A DNA stretch of 64,000 nucleotides from GCA-020352575 sp964600365 (GTDB taxonomy: Bacteria; Actinomycetota; Acidimicrobiia; Spongiisociales; JAENVV01): NCBI GenBank assembly GCA_964600365.1, contig CAZRJG010000004.1, positions 22,858 through 86,857 on the forward strand. The letters run 5' to 3'. The first letter of the stretch is position 1, and each line of letters starts with the position of its first letter. A program made the translations under genes and the position numbers. Below the pieces are notes generated by a model. It did not search any database, had not been told where the DNA came from, and saw only the letters and a list, made by a program, of their open reading frames with translations. Of the stretch, positions 44,494 to 53,733 are shown piece after piece.

Positions 44494-45282
44494 ATGGCAG
44501 AGAAGGTGACAATCCGCAACGCGGGGAAGGCGGCGGGTCGCATTGCCCGGCTCCAGTTCGCGTGGGACAGCGATCCCATCACGCGACTCATGGAACGCGT
44601 CGGTGTCCCCTCGGCCGTGGGGTACTTCGCGGTGCGAGCCGCGCCCCTCGGGACAGCCGATCCGATGGTGGCCCAGGCGCTCATGCCGTTCTTCCCGGTG
44701 CCGTTGGTCGCCTCGATGGTCGAACATGCGAGGGCGGTCACCCCTGCCGAGGAGATCAGGGCGATCGCCCGTGAGGAACTGGATCGCGCCGGTGACGAGG
44801 TGTTCGGTCCCTACGAGCACCTCGGGGAGTTGGTCGAGCTCGCAGAGGCAGCCGCCGCCAGGATCGACATCTTTGGCCGGGCCCTGACCACGGCGTGGCA
44901 CTCATACGAGTGGGAGACACCGGGCGGTCGACTCTTCGGTGCTGCCACCGTCCTGCGTGAGCACCGTGGCGAGGGCCATTGGTTCGCGGTCCGCCATGCC
45001 GGCCTCACCGGCGACGAGGTGCATGTCCTCTCACGCCTCGCATCGGGGAGGGGCCGCGAGGGAATCGGACACGGCTACCGGCCCGATGATCTCGACCGCG
45101 TCATCCCGAGCCTCGAGGGGAAGGGCCTCCTCATGGAGGACAACGCCACCGTGAGGGGAACGACCGTGCTCGAGGAGATCGAACGGGATACCGATGCATT
45201 CGACCGGGACCCGTGGACGGCGTTCGATGACGAGCAGATGGCACGGTTCGTGGAGCTGGCGCTCGGTGCGCCGACGCCCTAG
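44494..45282 (+). CDS. SCO6745-family protein
   Basis: A 262-residue soluble protein of the actinobacterial SCO6745 (SalK-like) family. The N-terminal helical part contains FAVRAAPLGTADPMVAQALM, the middle TTAWHSYEWETPGGRLFGAATVLREHRGEGHW, split here only for description, and the C-terminal winged-helix-like part GKGLLMEDNATVRGTTVLEE. Function is unknown in the family; some members sit in antibiotic clusters. An AGGAGG site precedes ATG 44494. The stop codon overlaps the stop of the convergent gene (TAG/CTA). Confidence 0.85.
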   Translation: MAEKVTIRNAGKAAGRIARLQFAWDSDPITRLMERVGVPSAVGYFAVRAAPLGTADPMVAQALMPFFPVPLVASMVEHARAVTPAEEIRAIAREELDRAGDEVFGPYEHLGELVELAEAAAARIDIFGRALTTAWHSYEWETPGGRLFGAATVLREHRGEGHWFAVRHAGLTGDEVHVLSRLASGRGREGIGHGYRPDDLDRVIPSLEGKGLLMEDNATVRGTTVLEEIERDTDAFDRDPWTAFDDEQMARFVELALGAPTP

Positions 45283-46184
45283 CTCGACGGCGAGCCGAAG
45301 ACCCTGATCTCGGCGATGGAGAGGTCGTTGAAGCCCGGGAGCACGTCCTCGCCCTCGCCGATCGCCTGCGACGGGTGCGTCGAGACGATCTCGATCGTGA
45401 GGGTCGTGGAGAGCGTCGTGTTGAAGACCACCGGTGCAAGCGTCCCCCCGGCGTCGTCCAGACTCGCAAGCTGCGGTGTCGTGACATCGGAGGCGGTGAT
45501 CCGTAGGCCGTTCGGGCGGTGGTTGCGGAGGAAACGCTCGGTGCCGGCCTCGAGGTTGGTGATCTCGATGTAGCCGATTGCGTACGGCCGATCGAGCGTG
45601 AGGGTGATGGTGAGGTTCGTCGCCGGATCCCCCGGGATCGGGGCGTTCCAGTCGGTGTCGGAGAGCCCGTCGAAGAGGGCGTCGCATGGGCGGTTTGCAT
45701 ACTCGGCCGAACAGGTCGCCCTGATGATCACCGCCGGGCCCACCTGGGGCTCGGTCGTGGTCGTGGTCGTGGTCGACCCTGCGACCGCCGTGTCGTCCGG
45801 CGAGGCGGAGTCGCCGCGCAGGGCGTTGAAGATGAAGGCGATGACGATCACTGCGATGAGCGCGCTGGCGGCGAGGATCGCCGTGCGCATCGCGGCCGTG
45901 GTCTGGATGATGGGCTGTGGGGCGACGGCGAGCTGGGAGCCGAGCCGGGCGCCACACTGCTCACAGTGCTGGTTCGCCGCCGGGTTCGTGCTGCCGCAGA
46001 GGGAGCAGCGGATGGAGTCCTCGACGGGCCGGAGGTCCTCGTGCTCGACGGGTCCTCCCTCCAGCTCGAAGCGTTCGGCTTCGAGGGAGTCGATACCCAT
46101 CCACTCACCACAGGTGGGGCAGAACTCCTCCGTGGGATGGACGAGGGCTTGGCAGTTCGTGCAGGGCCGTGACTCGGACGCCAT
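45279..46184 (-). CDS. Zinc-ribbon membrane protein with C-terminal discoidin-like domain
   Basis: A 301-residue single-pass protein. Two CxxC zinc ribbons lie in the cytosolic N-terminus (PCTNCQALVHPTEEFCPTCG and IRCSLCGSTNPAANQHCEQC). One membrane helix AILAASALIAVIVIAFIFNA (about residues 100-120) and a poly-Thr linker follow. The extracytoplasmic part of about 150 residues resembles F5/8-type or NADase-type glycan-binding beta domains (DALFDGLSDTDWNAPIPG). It may sense or bind envelope glycans; function is unproven. It is divergent from radA. Confidence 0.82.
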   Translation of the reverse strand: MASESRPCTNCQALVHPTEEFCPTCGEWMGIDSLEAERFELEGGPVEHEDLRPVEDSIRCSLCGSTNPAANQHCEQCGARLGSQLAVAPQPIIQTTAAMRTAILAASALIAVIVIAFIFNALRGDSASPDDTAVAGSTTTTTTTEPQVGPAVIIRATCSAEYANRPCDALFDGLSDTDWNAPIPGDPATNLTITLTLDRPYAIGYIEITNLEAGTERFLRNHRPNGLRITASDVTTPQLASLDDAGGTLAPVVFNTTLSTTLTIEIVSTHPSQAIGEGEDVLPGFNDLSIAEIRVFGSPSS

Positions 46185-46277
46185 GGGTGCATTCTGGCAC
46201 GCCGAGGGGTTTCGCCCGTGCCAAGGGTCGTCGCGACCCGGTTCGCGCTGTCACACCTGTCTCCTACGATCCGTGAC

Positions 46278-47567
46278 ATGACGTATCGCTGTGACTCCTG
46301 CGGCTACTCCTCGGGGAAGTGGATGGGGTTCTGCCCCCAGTGCGGCGACGGGTCCGGCCTCGTGGAAGTGGCTGACGTCCCTCGGCGGAGATCAGCCGTT
46401 GTCGCCCCAACACCCGAACCCATGGGGTCGGTGCGCACCAGTGGCGAGGATCGGGTCGTCGTGGGGATCGGGGAGGTCGACCGGGTGCTGGGGGGAGGGC
46501 TCGTGCCCGGCGGGGTCCTTCTCCTCGGTGGGGAGCCGGGCGTTGGGAAGTCGTCGTTGGTCCTCCAGGTGGCCGGCGGACTCGCCGCCAACGGGGGCTC
46601 GGTGCTCATCGCGACGGCGGAGGAGTCTGCCGCGCAGGTGGCCCTCCGGGCAGAGCGGCTCGGGGTCGCCGACGACGGGGTGCGGCTCCTCGCCCACGAC
46701 GACATGGACGCGATCCTCGCCGCCGCAGAGGTGGACGACCCGGACCTGCTGGTCATCGACTCGATCCAAACCGTGCGGGTTGCCGATGCCGGATCCACCG
46801 CGGGGGCGGTGAGCCAGGTCCGCGAGTCCTCGGCCCGCGCCATCCGCTTCGCGAAGGAACGCGGCGTCGCAACGGTGCTCATCGGCCATGTCACGAAGGA
46901 TGGGGGGATCGCCGGTCCTCGTCTGCTCGAGCACATGGTCGACGTGGTCCTCTACCTCGAGGGCGAGTCGGACCGTGGCATCCGCAGCCTGTACGCCCTC
47001 AAGAACAGGTTCGGGGCGACACATGTCGCCGGCCTGTTCGAAATGCGCCCCGACGGGCTCGCCGAGGTGCCCGATCCGAGCGCGGCGCTGGTTGCGGGAT
47101 GGCGCGGGACGAGCCCCGGCTCGGTGGCCTTCCCGACCGTGCAGGGCCGTCGGGCGTTCCTGGTCGAGATCCAGGCACTCGTTGCGCCGTCGAATGCGCC
47201 CCAACCCCGGCGATCGTCCCGTGGGGTCGAACCCGCCCGAGTCCACCAACTCCTCGCGGTGATGCACCGCCACCTCGGCCTCCCCACTACCGACAAGGAG
47301 GTCTATGTGACAGTCACGGGAGGTGTGGTCGTGCGTGAGCCCGAAGTCGACCTCCCGATCATCGCCTCGGTGGCGAGCAGTCTCCTCGACCATCCCCTCG
47401 GGTCCGTCGCCACATGGGGCGAGACGGGGTTGACCGGTGAGGTCCGGCTCCCGAGCCACGGAGATCGACGCCACGCCGAGGCGTCGCGACTCGGCCTCAC
47501 CCCTATCGCCCCAGAGCCGGGCGAGACGCTTGGGGCGGTGCTCGGGAGGCTCGGCCTCTCTCGATGA
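46278..47567 (+). CDS. radA: DNA repair protein RadA (Sms)
   Basis: A 429-residue RecA-like branch-migration ATPase. The N-terminal zinc finger is YRCDSCGYSSGKWMGFCPQCG. Walker A is GGEPGVGKSSLVLQ at about residues 85-98, the RadA-specific KNRFG motif is in ALKNRFGATH, and a Lon-protease-like domain forms the C-terminus. ATG 46278 gives the family start MTYRCD. It is followed after 31 bases by disA; in Bacillus RadA binds and restrains DisA, so their adjacency is functionally meaningful. Confidence 0.97.
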   Translation: MTYRCDSCGYSSGKWMGFCPQCGDGSGLVEVADVPRRRSAVVAPTPEPMGSVRTSGEDRVVVGIGEVDRVLGGGLVPGGVLLLGGEPGVGKSSLVLQVAGGLAANGGSVLIATAEESAAQVALRAERLGVADDGVRLLAHDDMDAILAAAEVDDPDLLVIDSIQTVRVADAGSTAGAVSQVRESSARAIRFAKERGVATVLIGHVTKDGGIAGPRLLEHMVDVVLYLEGESDRGIRSLYALKNRFGATHVAGLFEMRPDGLAEVPDPSAALVAGWRGTSPGSVAFPTVQGRRAFLVEIQALVAPSNAPQPRRSSRGVEPARVHQLLAVMHRHLGLPTTDKEVYVTVTGGVVVREPEVDLPIIASVASSLLDHPLGSVATWGETGLTGEVRLPSHGDRRHAEASRLGLTPIAPEPGETLGAVLGRLGLSR

Positions 47568-47598
47568 ATCAGCGGTGCAGGGAGGCCTCCCGCACCCC

Positions 47599-48672
47599 AT
47601 GGCAGGGACGAACTACCCTTCGCCACAGATGGCGGCTCCCCGGGAACTCACAGCACTCCTCCAGCGCATGGCGCCGGGTACCGCGCTGTGGCAAGCGATC
47701 CAACGCATCGTCCAGCAGCGCAACGGCGCGCTCGTGGTGCTCGGCTGGGGTGATCACGTGGAGGCGGTCTGCTCGGGTGGGTTCGTGCTCGAGGGTTGCA
47801 CCTTCACGAGCGCCCGATTGGCCGAACTCGCCAAGATGGATGGGGCGATCGTCCTGGACCTCGACCAACAGCGCCTCATCCGTGCGAACACCCACCTCCA
47901 ACCGGACGCCTCCCTCCCCTCGTCGGAGACGGGGGCTCGCCACCGCACCGCGGAGCGGGTCGCGCTTCACACGGGCTGCGCGGTCCTCGCCGTGTCGGAG
48001 ACCCGTGGTGTGGCCACGATCTTTCTTCCCGGCCTGAAGCACGAGCTCGAGTCCTCGGCCGAGTTGCTCACGCGGGTGAATCAACTCCTCCTCACCCTCG
48101 AGCGGTTCCGTCGCAGGTTCGACTCGGCGGTCGATCGCCTTGATCGCTATGAGGTGAACGGGATCGCCACGGCGCGCCACGTAGTCGCCGTGCTCCAGCG
48201 CATGGAACTCATGCACCGCATCGGCACGCGGATCGAGCTCGACACGGTCGGCCTCGGGGGCCAGGCCGAGTTCGTCGACCTCCAATACGGCGACCTCCTG
48301 GCCGGGTCCGCCGACGTCGCCCGCCTCGTCATGGACGACTACCTCTCCGACGGGATGGAGCCCTCGGACGTGCTCGGGCGCCTCGCAGCGCTGTCGCCCT
48401 CGGAGCTCTCGGATCCCCATGAGGTCGGAGCAGCGCTCGGCTTCTCCCACCTCGACGCCGAGGTCCAGCCGCGTGGCAACCGCCTCCTCGCCACGGTCCC
48501 ACGCCTTCCCGAGTCGGTGCGTGCCTCACTCATCGATCACTTCGACGACTTCGACGCGCTCATCCACGCCGAGGCGTCCGCCCTGGTCGAGGTCGAGGGT
48601 ATTGGGGAATCCCGGGCAGTCCAGTTGCGCCGGCTCTTCGATCGGGCCCTGGAGTTCGCCGACTCCGAGTGA
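47599..48672 (+). CDS. disA: Diadenylate cyclase / DNA-integrity scanning protein DisA
   Basis: A 357-residue octameric enzyme that makes c-di-AMP from two ATP. The DAC domain occupies residues about 15-150 with the DGA motif (MDGAIVLDLD, residue 81) and the RHR motif (GARHRTAE, residue about 114). A helical linker and a C-terminal helix-hairpin-helix DNA-binding domain (EVEGIGESRAVQLRRLF) complete it. ATG 47599 is used; ATG 47629 (MAAPRELT) is an equally plausible start. It lies in the conserved actinobacterial neighbourhood with radA and carD. Its product probably feeds into control of the potassium transporters at 15-26 kb. Confidence 0.97.
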   Translation: MAGTNYPSPQMAAPRELTALLQRMAPGTALWQAIQRIVQQRNGALVVLGWGDHVEAVCSGGFVLEGCTFTSARLAELAKMDGAIVLDLDQQRLIRANTHLQPDASLPSSETGARHRTAERVALHTGCAVLAVSETRGVATIFLPGLKHELESSAELLTRVNQLLLTLERFRRRFDSAVDRLDRYEVNGIATARHVVAVLQRMELMHRIGTRIELDTVGLGGQAEFVDLQYGDLLAGSADVARLVMDDYLSDGMEPSDVLGRLAALSPSELSDPHEVGAALGFSHLDAEVQPRGNRLLATVPRLPESVRASLIDHFDDFDALIHAEASALVEVEGIGESRAVQLRRLFDRALEFADSE

Positions 48673-48714
48673 CCCCGGCCCGGGTTGTCGTGCCCGGTCG
48701 GTACACTCGCCGCA

Positions 48715-49227
48715 ATGGCAGCCAAGAAGTCGAAGTTCGCCGTAAAGGACAAGGTCGTCCACCCCCACCACGGCGCCGCCACCATCGTCAAGAAGGTGAA
48801 GCAGGAGGTCGCGGGGGAGAAGCGGGACTACTTCGTGCTCGAGGTCGCGACCGAGCCGCTCACCGTGATGGTGCCGATCGAGGGGATGGAAGAGACCATC
48901 CGCCCGGTGATCTCCAAGACGGCGGCGCAAAAGGTCTTCAAGACGTTCCGGGAGGACCCGGTCGAGTCCGGCTCCAACTGGAGCCGCTGGTACAAGGTCC
49001 TCAACGAGAAGATGACGTCCGGGGACATCTACCAGGTGGCCGAAGTCGTCCGCGACCTCACCTACGCACAGCAATTGAAGGGCATCTCCCCGGCGCTCAA
49101 GCGCATGCTCTCGAAGGCCCGCCTCACCCTCAGCTCGGAACTGCAGTTCGCCCTCGACATGGACGAGGAGTCGGTGATCAAGAAGATCGACCGGGCCCTT
49201 CCCAAGGTCGAGCCCAAGGAGGACTGA
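48715..49227 (+). CDS. carD: RNA polymerase-binding regulator CarD/CdnL
   Basis: A 170-residue essential transcription regulator that stabilises open promoter complexes. The N-terminal RNAP-interaction domain (Tudor-like) reads FAVKDKVVHPHHGAATIV and LEVATEPLTVMVPIEGMEE. The C-terminal helical DNA-binding domain reads SNWSRWYKVLNEKMTSGD, with the conserved Trp that wedges into the bubble. ATG 48715 gives the family start; the upstream GTG frame extension lacks homology. It is a separate promoter-like unit 42 bases after disA. Confidence 0.97.
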   Translation: MAAKKSKFAVKDKVVHPHHGAATIVKKVKQEVAGEKRDYFVLEVATEPLTVMVPIEGMEETIRPVISKTAAQKVFKTFREDPVESGSNWSRWYKVLNEKMTSGDIYQVAEVVRDLTYAQQLKGISPALKRMLSKARLTLSSELQFALDMDEESVIKKIDRALPKVEPKED

Positions 49228-49255
49228 GCCGCTCGGTCGGCAGGAGGGGATCGGC

Positions 49256-50302
49256 ATGGTCGAGGTGATCCGGCTCGCAGTGACGGTGCTGTTCACCGCC
49301 GTCGGGTACCGGGCCGGCCTTCCCTCACCGCTCGATCTCCCCGACTCCGATCAGCTGCTCGGAGCGATCGTCGGCGCAGGCGTCGGCTATGTGATCGGTG
49401 GTGTGTTCGGGAGGGTCCTCCACGTGAGGGTCGGATCGGCCGCCCGTCGGCTCTCAGCGTCCCATCGTGGTCCTGAGGTGTTTGCGCGCCTCCTCGGTGG
49501 GGTCCTCGGAGCACTCGGCGCAGCGGTGATCGCCGTCCCTCTGCTCGTGACGCTCGATGTGGTGATCGGCGCGCTCTCCTACACCTTGCTTGTCACCGTG
49601 GGCTTCGCAGTGGGTGGCCAGCTGCTCGCCGCCCACTGGGACGAGGTGCTGTCGTCGCTGGGCCTGCGGTCGTCCATGCCGGTTGCGACCCGCTCCCTCT
49701 CCGAGAGAGCCCCGAGCTACCTCCTCGACTCCTCGGCGGCGATCGACGGGCGGGTCGTCGAGATGTATCGGATAGGGCTCCTCGAGGGGCCGATGTGGGT
49801 CCCCATAGACGTGCTCCAGGAGCTCCAGGGCCTCGCGGACGCCGGCGATTCGGGTACCCGGCAGAGGGGCAAGCGCGGCTTGGAGGTCCTCCAGTCGCTC
49901 CGGGCGATCACGACGCTGACGGTCCTCGACGAGCAGGTTCCCGGGGTGCAGGACGTCGATGCGCGCCTCGTGGAGCTCTGCCTCCGCTCGGGAGCTCACC
50001 TCGTCACGTCCGACGGGCCCCTTGCGTCCTCCGCCGAGCTCCGCGGCGTCAGGGTGGTGAACCCGGCGATCGTGGCGGAGTCGCTCAAGTCGGAGGTTTC
50101 GGCGGGCGAGCGGGTGAAGGTCCACCTCACGAAGGAAGGCACCCGTCCCGGGCAGGCCGTCGGCTACCTCGAGGACGGCACGATGGTCGTGGTCGAGGAG
50201 GCCATCGATCGGATTGACTCCGAGGTGGAGGTCGTGGTGACATCGATGACCCGTTCCGCCGTGGGGCAGTTGCTCTTCGCCCGCCTCGACGACGACGTCT
50301 GA
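49256..50302 (+). CDS. PIN/TRAM-domain membrane protein (YacL type)
   Basis: A 348-residue protein. About four membrane helices occupy residues 1-130 (VLFTAVGYRAGLP, GAIVGAGVGYVIGGVFG, AVIAVPLLVTLDVVIGAL). A PIN nuclease fold follows (YLLDSSAAIDGRVVEMYR, ARLVELCLRSGAHLVTSD, with acidic active-site residues), then a C-terminal TRAM RNA-binding domain (AVGYLEDGTMVVVEEAID). It is conserved between carD and ispD in actinobacteria. AGGAGGGG precedes ATG 49256. Probably a membrane-anchored ribonuclease; the target RNA is unknown. Confidence 0.93.
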   Translation: MVEVIRLAVTVLFTAVGYRAGLPSPLDLPDSDQLLGAIVGAGVGYVIGGVFGRVLHVRVGSAARRLSASHRGPEVFARLLGGVLGALGAAVIAVPLLVTLDVVIGALSYTLLVTVGFAVGGQLLAAHWDEVLSSLGLRSSMPVATRSLSERAPSYLLDSSAAIDGRVVEMYRIGLLEGPMWVPIDVLQELQGLADAGDSGTRQRGKRGLEVLQSLRAITTLTVLDEQVPGVQDVDARLVELCLRSGAHLVTSDGPLASSAELRGVRVVNPAIVAESLKSEVSAGERVKVHLTKEGTRPGQAVGYLEDGTMVVVEEAIDRIDSEVEVVVTSMTRSAVGQLLFARLDDDV

Positions 50303-50325
50303 TCGCCGCTGATACCGTGGCCTCC

Positions 50326-50934
50326 ATGCGGACGTGGGCGATCGTGGTTGCCGCCGGGACCGGCTCTCGGTTCGGTGGGAGCAAGCAACTCGAGGACCTC
50401 CATGGCGTCCCCCTGTGGAAGCGCGCCACGACCGCCCTCATGGAGGGGGGCGTGGAGCAGGTGGTCGTGGTCGGCGAGGAGGTGGGAGGCATTGCCGGCG
50501 GGAGGCGACGGCAGGACTCCGTTGCCAACGGCCTCCTACACGTCCCGGACGGCGTGGACTTCGTGCTCGTCCACGACGCCGCACGGGCCGCTGCCTCGGC
50601 GGCACTCGTGGAGGCCGTGATCGGGCGATTGGCCGCCGGTGAAGTGGACGCCGTCATCCCTGCGGTGCCCGTCCGTGACACGATTCGTCGCGTCGACGGG
50701 GAGGACGCCACCGGCACGGTGGATCGGGAGGGACTCGTCGCGGTCCAGACGCCGCAGGGCTTCCGTACCGAAGCGCTGCGACGTGCCCACGGCGAGGTCC
50801 GGGACGACGTCACGGACGATGCCCAGATGATCGAGCGACTCGGCGGAAGGGTCGTGGTCGTCCCCGGCGAACCCACCAACCTCAAGGTCACGTATCGTGA
50901 GGACCTCGAACTCCTACGAGGAATGGTGCAATGA
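50326..50934 (+). CDS. ispD: 2-C-methyl-D-erythritol 4-phosphate cytidylyltransferase
   Basis: Third step of the MEP isoprenoid pathway: joins CTP and methylerythritol phosphate. 202 residues, slightly short for the family. CTP-binding loop WAIVVAAGTGSRFGGSKQ, RRRQDSVANGLL, VLVHDAARAA and VTDDAQMIERLG all match. MRTWAIVV at 50326 is preferred to GTG 50317. It overlaps ispF by four bases (ATGA), so the two pathway enzymes are coupled. Confidence 0.97.
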   Translation: MRTWAIVVAAGTGSRFGGSKQLEDLHGVPLWKRATTALMEGGVEQVVVVGEEVGGIAGGRRRQDSVANGLLHVPDGVDFVLVHDAARAAASAALVEAVIGRLAAGEVDAVIPAVPVRDTIRRVDGEDATGTVDREGLVAVQTPQGFRTEALRRAHGEVRDDVTDDAQMIERLGGRVVVVPGEPTNLKVTYREDLELLRGMVQ

Positions 50935-51404
50935 GGGTTGGTCTCGGCGTGGACGTGCATCGGTTCTCCGACGAGGGCACGGTGATCCTCTGTGGGGTCG
51001 TGGTCGACGACACACGGGGGATCGCTGCCACCAGCGACGGCGATGTCGCCCTCCATGCGGTCATCGACGCCCTGCTCGGCGCAGCAGGCGTGGGCGACAT
51101 CGGCATCCACTTCCCGTCGTCAGACCCACGCTGGGAGGGCTCGGACTCTGCGGACCTGCTCGCGGCAGCACTCGCAGAGATCGTCATTGCGGGCTACTCG
51201 CCCAGTCAGGTCGACGTCACGATCATCGCCGAGGAGGTCCGCATCTCGCCGCATCGGGAGGAGATGCGGGCGCGACTCGCCGAGCTCTTGAACCTCCGCG
51301 TCGATGCGGTGTCGGTGAAGGCAACGACGACCGACGGCCTCGGCTTCCTCGGCAGCGATGAGGGGATCGCCGCCACGGCCGTCGCCACGATCGAAGAGCG
51401 GTAG
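50931..51404 (+). CDS. ispF: 2-C-methyl-D-erythritol 2,4-cyclodiphosphate synthase
   Basis: A 157-residue trimeric zinc enzyme of the MEP pathway. The metal ligands lie in GLGVDVHRF, and GDVALHAVIDALLGAAGVGDIGIHFP, quoted by its core, carries the active-site acid. The C-terminal VSVKATTTDGLGF is the CMP-binding part. It starts in the ispD stop codon and is followed by a hairpin-rich repeat element before cysS. Confidence 0.97.
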   Translation: MRVGLGVDVHRFSDEGTVILCGVVVDDTRGIAATSDGDVALHAVIDALLGAAGVGDIGIHFPSSDPRWEGSDSADLLAAALAEIVIAGYSPSQVDVTIIAEEVRISPHREEMRARLAELLNLRVDAVSVKATTTDGLGFLGSDEGIAATAVATIEER

Positions 51405-51414
51405 CCGCCTCTAT

Positions 51415-51543
51415 CCCCCACGGAGTGGGGGAAGGTCCCGACGCCGGAGCGAACCGCAGGCGGAGGGAGGGGGCGCCTGCGCGGTTGTGTGGGCCCCCTA
51501 CCCCCGGCCCTTGGCTGGCGGTACCTTCCCCCGCGAGCGGGGG
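51415..51543. repeat. REP-like element with two hairpins in inverted orientation
   Basis: Hairpin 1 (51415-51431) is CCCCCA-CGGAG-TGGGGG and hairpin 2 (51528-51543) is CCCCCG-CGAG-CGGGGG. GGGGGAAGGT (51427-51436) and ACCTTCCCCC (51523-51532) are perfect inverted copies about 85 bases apart. The whole unit can thus fold as a long cruciform holding the GC-rich core GCCGGAGCGAACCGCAGGCG. It lies between ispF and cysS and resembles dispersed extragenic palindromes; it may also terminate ispF transcription. Confidence 0.65.
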
Positions 51544-51576
51544 ACTGACTCCCGATTCCCCCTACCCTTCCCCCCG

Positions 51577-52990
51577 ATGCGGATCCACAACACGCTGGGG
51601 CGTTCGAAGCAGGAGTTCCTCCCCCGGGAAGCCGGCAAGGTGGCGATGTATGTGTGCGGCCCGACCGTGCAGGCAGAGCCCCACCTGGGCCACGGCCGGG
51701 CCTTCGTCGTGTTCGAGATGGTGCGGCGCTGGTTTGCCTGGCGGGGACTCGACGTCACCTACGTGCGCAACGTGACCGATGTGGACGACAAGATCATTCG
51801 CATCGCGGCCGAGCGCGGGATTGACTTCCATGCCCATGCACGGGAGATGACGGCGTCGTTCCACGAGACGATGGACGCGTTGGGTCTCGCGGCGCCGGAC
51901 GTCGAGCCGAGGGCGACCGAGCACATCCCCCAGATCGTCGCCCTCATCGAGGAACTCGTCGCCGCCGACCACGCCTACCCCGCAGGGGGTGACGTCTACT
52001 TCCGGGTTCGGTCGCACCCGACGTACGGACAGCTCTCCGGCCGCAACGTGGACGAGCTCCTCGTTGGTGCCCGGATCGAACCCGGTGAGGTCAAGGCGGA
52101 TCCCCTCGACTTCGNNNNNNNNNNACTTCGCCCTCTGGAAGGGCGCCAAGGAGGGGGAGCCATCGTGGCCATCCCCGTGGGGAGCCGGCCGCCCAGGCTG
52201 GCACATCGAGTGCTCAGCGATGGCGAGGGAGTACCTCGGCGAGGGGTTCGACATCCACGGAGGCGGGAGCGACCTCATCTTCCCCCACCACGAGAACGAG
52301 ATCGCCCAATCGGAGGCAGCCACCGGCCACGCCCTCGCCAACTTCTGGATGCACAACGGGATGCTCAACCTCGGTGGGGAGAAGATGAGCAAGTCCACGG
52401 GGCACGTCATCTCCCTCAAGGAGGCTGCCGCCTCGTACCCGGCCGAGGCGCTCTGGCTCTTCTACCTCCGTGCCCACTACCGCTCCTCCCTCGAGTACTC
52501 GCTCGAACTCCTCGATGAGGCCGTCGCGGCCCAGGCCCGGCTCGCGGCGTTCCGCCGGCGGGCAGGGGAGGCGGGGGAACCCGACCAGGCCTACCTGGCG
52601 AGGTTCGTCGAGGCCATGGAGGACGACTTCAACACCCCGGAGGTCATGAGCGCCCTCTTCGACCTCGTTCGGGAGGGGAACACGCGCCTCGACGCCGGGG
52701 ACGACGTCGGTGATCTCGCGGCCACCTATGACATCGTCGCCGGCATCTTCGGGCTCGTCCCCGTGGAGCGGGGCCCGGCTGCGGTCCCCGACGAAGTCCG
52801 CGTCCTCGCAGATCGGCTCTCGATCGAAGGGGAATCGCTCGACGATCTCATGGGCGGGCTCCTCTCCGCCCGGGCATCGGCCAGAGCGGATCGGGATTGG
52901 GGCATTGCCGACGCCATTCGTGATGGGCTCGCCGCTGCGGGCATCACCCTCGAGGACACCCCTGATGGCGCGCGCTGGTATCGGTCATAG
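51577..52990 (+). CDS. cysS: Cysteinyl-tRNA synthetase (interrupted only by an artefactual gap)
   Basis: Class I synthetase charging tRNA-Cys. Signature EPHLGHGRA (HIGH), KMSKSTGH (KMSKS), and zinc ligands in MYVCGPTV, WHIECSAMA and PHHENEIAQ. Ten N at 52115-52124 split the gene, but ACTTCG is present on both sides. Merging the two copies gives DPLDFALWKGAKEG in one frame and a total of 465 residues, the normal size. ATG 51577 (MRIHNTLG) is the family start although no ribosome site is visible. The 3' end overlaps trmH by 26 bases. Confidence 0.95.
52115..52124. other. Scaffold gap inside cysS (10 N)
   Basis: The flanking contig ends share ACTTCG, and 1414 minus 10 N minus 6 duplicated bases is divisible by three, giving an intact frame. 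The true gap length is therefore about minus six, and no sequence is missing. Confidence 0.85.
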
Positions 52991-53693
52991 CGTCGAGGGC
53001 GTCCATGCGGTGCTCGCCGCCCTGCGGGCGGGGCGGGTGCGGTCGCTCGACATCGAGTCCTCCCGCCGCAAGGGCCTCGCCGACCTGCTCGAACTCGCCG
53101 AGGAGCACGGTGCCCTCGTCAGGATCGTGGACGACGTCAGGGACCGTGCCGACACCCAGGCGCCACAGGGCGTCGTGGCGACGTGCCGTCCGATCGAAAC
53201 CCGTTCCCTCAGGGAGCTCGTCGGCGACGCGCCGGATCCGGTGGCCCTGCTCGTGCTCGACCACCTCGAGGATCCCCACAACGTGGGTGCGGTTGCCCGG
53301 TCGGCGTGGGCCGCCGGGATGCATGGCCTCGTGGTCTCGCGATCTCGCTCGGCCCCCCTGTCGGCTGCTGCGTTCAAGGCAGCGGCAGGGGCCCTCGAAC
53401 ACCTCCCCGTCGCCGAGGTGGGCTCCACGGCCGATGCGGTGAAGCGCCTGTCCGATGGCGGTGTCTGGACCGTGGGGTTGGCGGCTGGCGCCGAATCCTC
53501 CCTCTTCGGCCTCGAACTCCTCACCCAACCGGTTGCGGTCGTGGTGGGGGCGGAGGGCGACGGGCTTGGGCGGCTCGTCGAGGAGCGGTGTGACGTGGTC
53601 TGTTCGATCCCCATGGCGAATCCCTTCGAGAGCCTCAACGCGTCCGTCGCCGCGGCTCTCGCATCGTTCGAGGTGGCGCGGGCGAGGGGGTAG
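52965..53693 (+). CDS. SpoU/TrmH-family RNA 2'-O-methyltransferase (RlmB-like)
   Basis: A 242-residue methyltransferase for ribose of rRNA or tRNA. The short N-terminal substrate-binding domain starts GHSVEGVHAVLAAL. The SPOUT knot has motif 1 LDHLEDPHNVGAVARSAWA, motif 2 VVVGAEGDGLG and motif 3 SIPMANPFESLNASVAAAL, all complete. It overlaps cysS, the usual actinobacterial arrangement (the homologue next to mycobacterial cysS1). The exact RNA position cannot be read from sequence; G2251 of 23S rRNA is the typical RlmB target. Confidence 0.93.
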   Translation: MARAGIGHSVEGVHAVLAALRAGRVRSLDIESSRRKGLADLLELAEEHGALVRIVDDVRDRADTQAPQGVVATCRPIETRSLRELVGDAPDPVALLVLDHLEDPHNVGAVARSAWAAGMHGLVVSRSRSAPLSAAAFKAAAGALEHLPVAEVGSTADAVKRLSDGGVWTVGLAAGAESSLFGLELLTQPVAVVVGAEGDGLGRLVEERCDVVCSIPMANPFESLNASVAAALASFEVARARG

Positions 53694-53733
53694 GGGGCCG
53701 ATACCCGGCGGCTAGGTATCCTGCCGCCAACCG

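Noticed and set aside
45279..45282. Assembly error where two convergent genes overlap by their stops
   Set aside because: TAG/CTA overlaps are common in compact genomes and both protein ends look natural.
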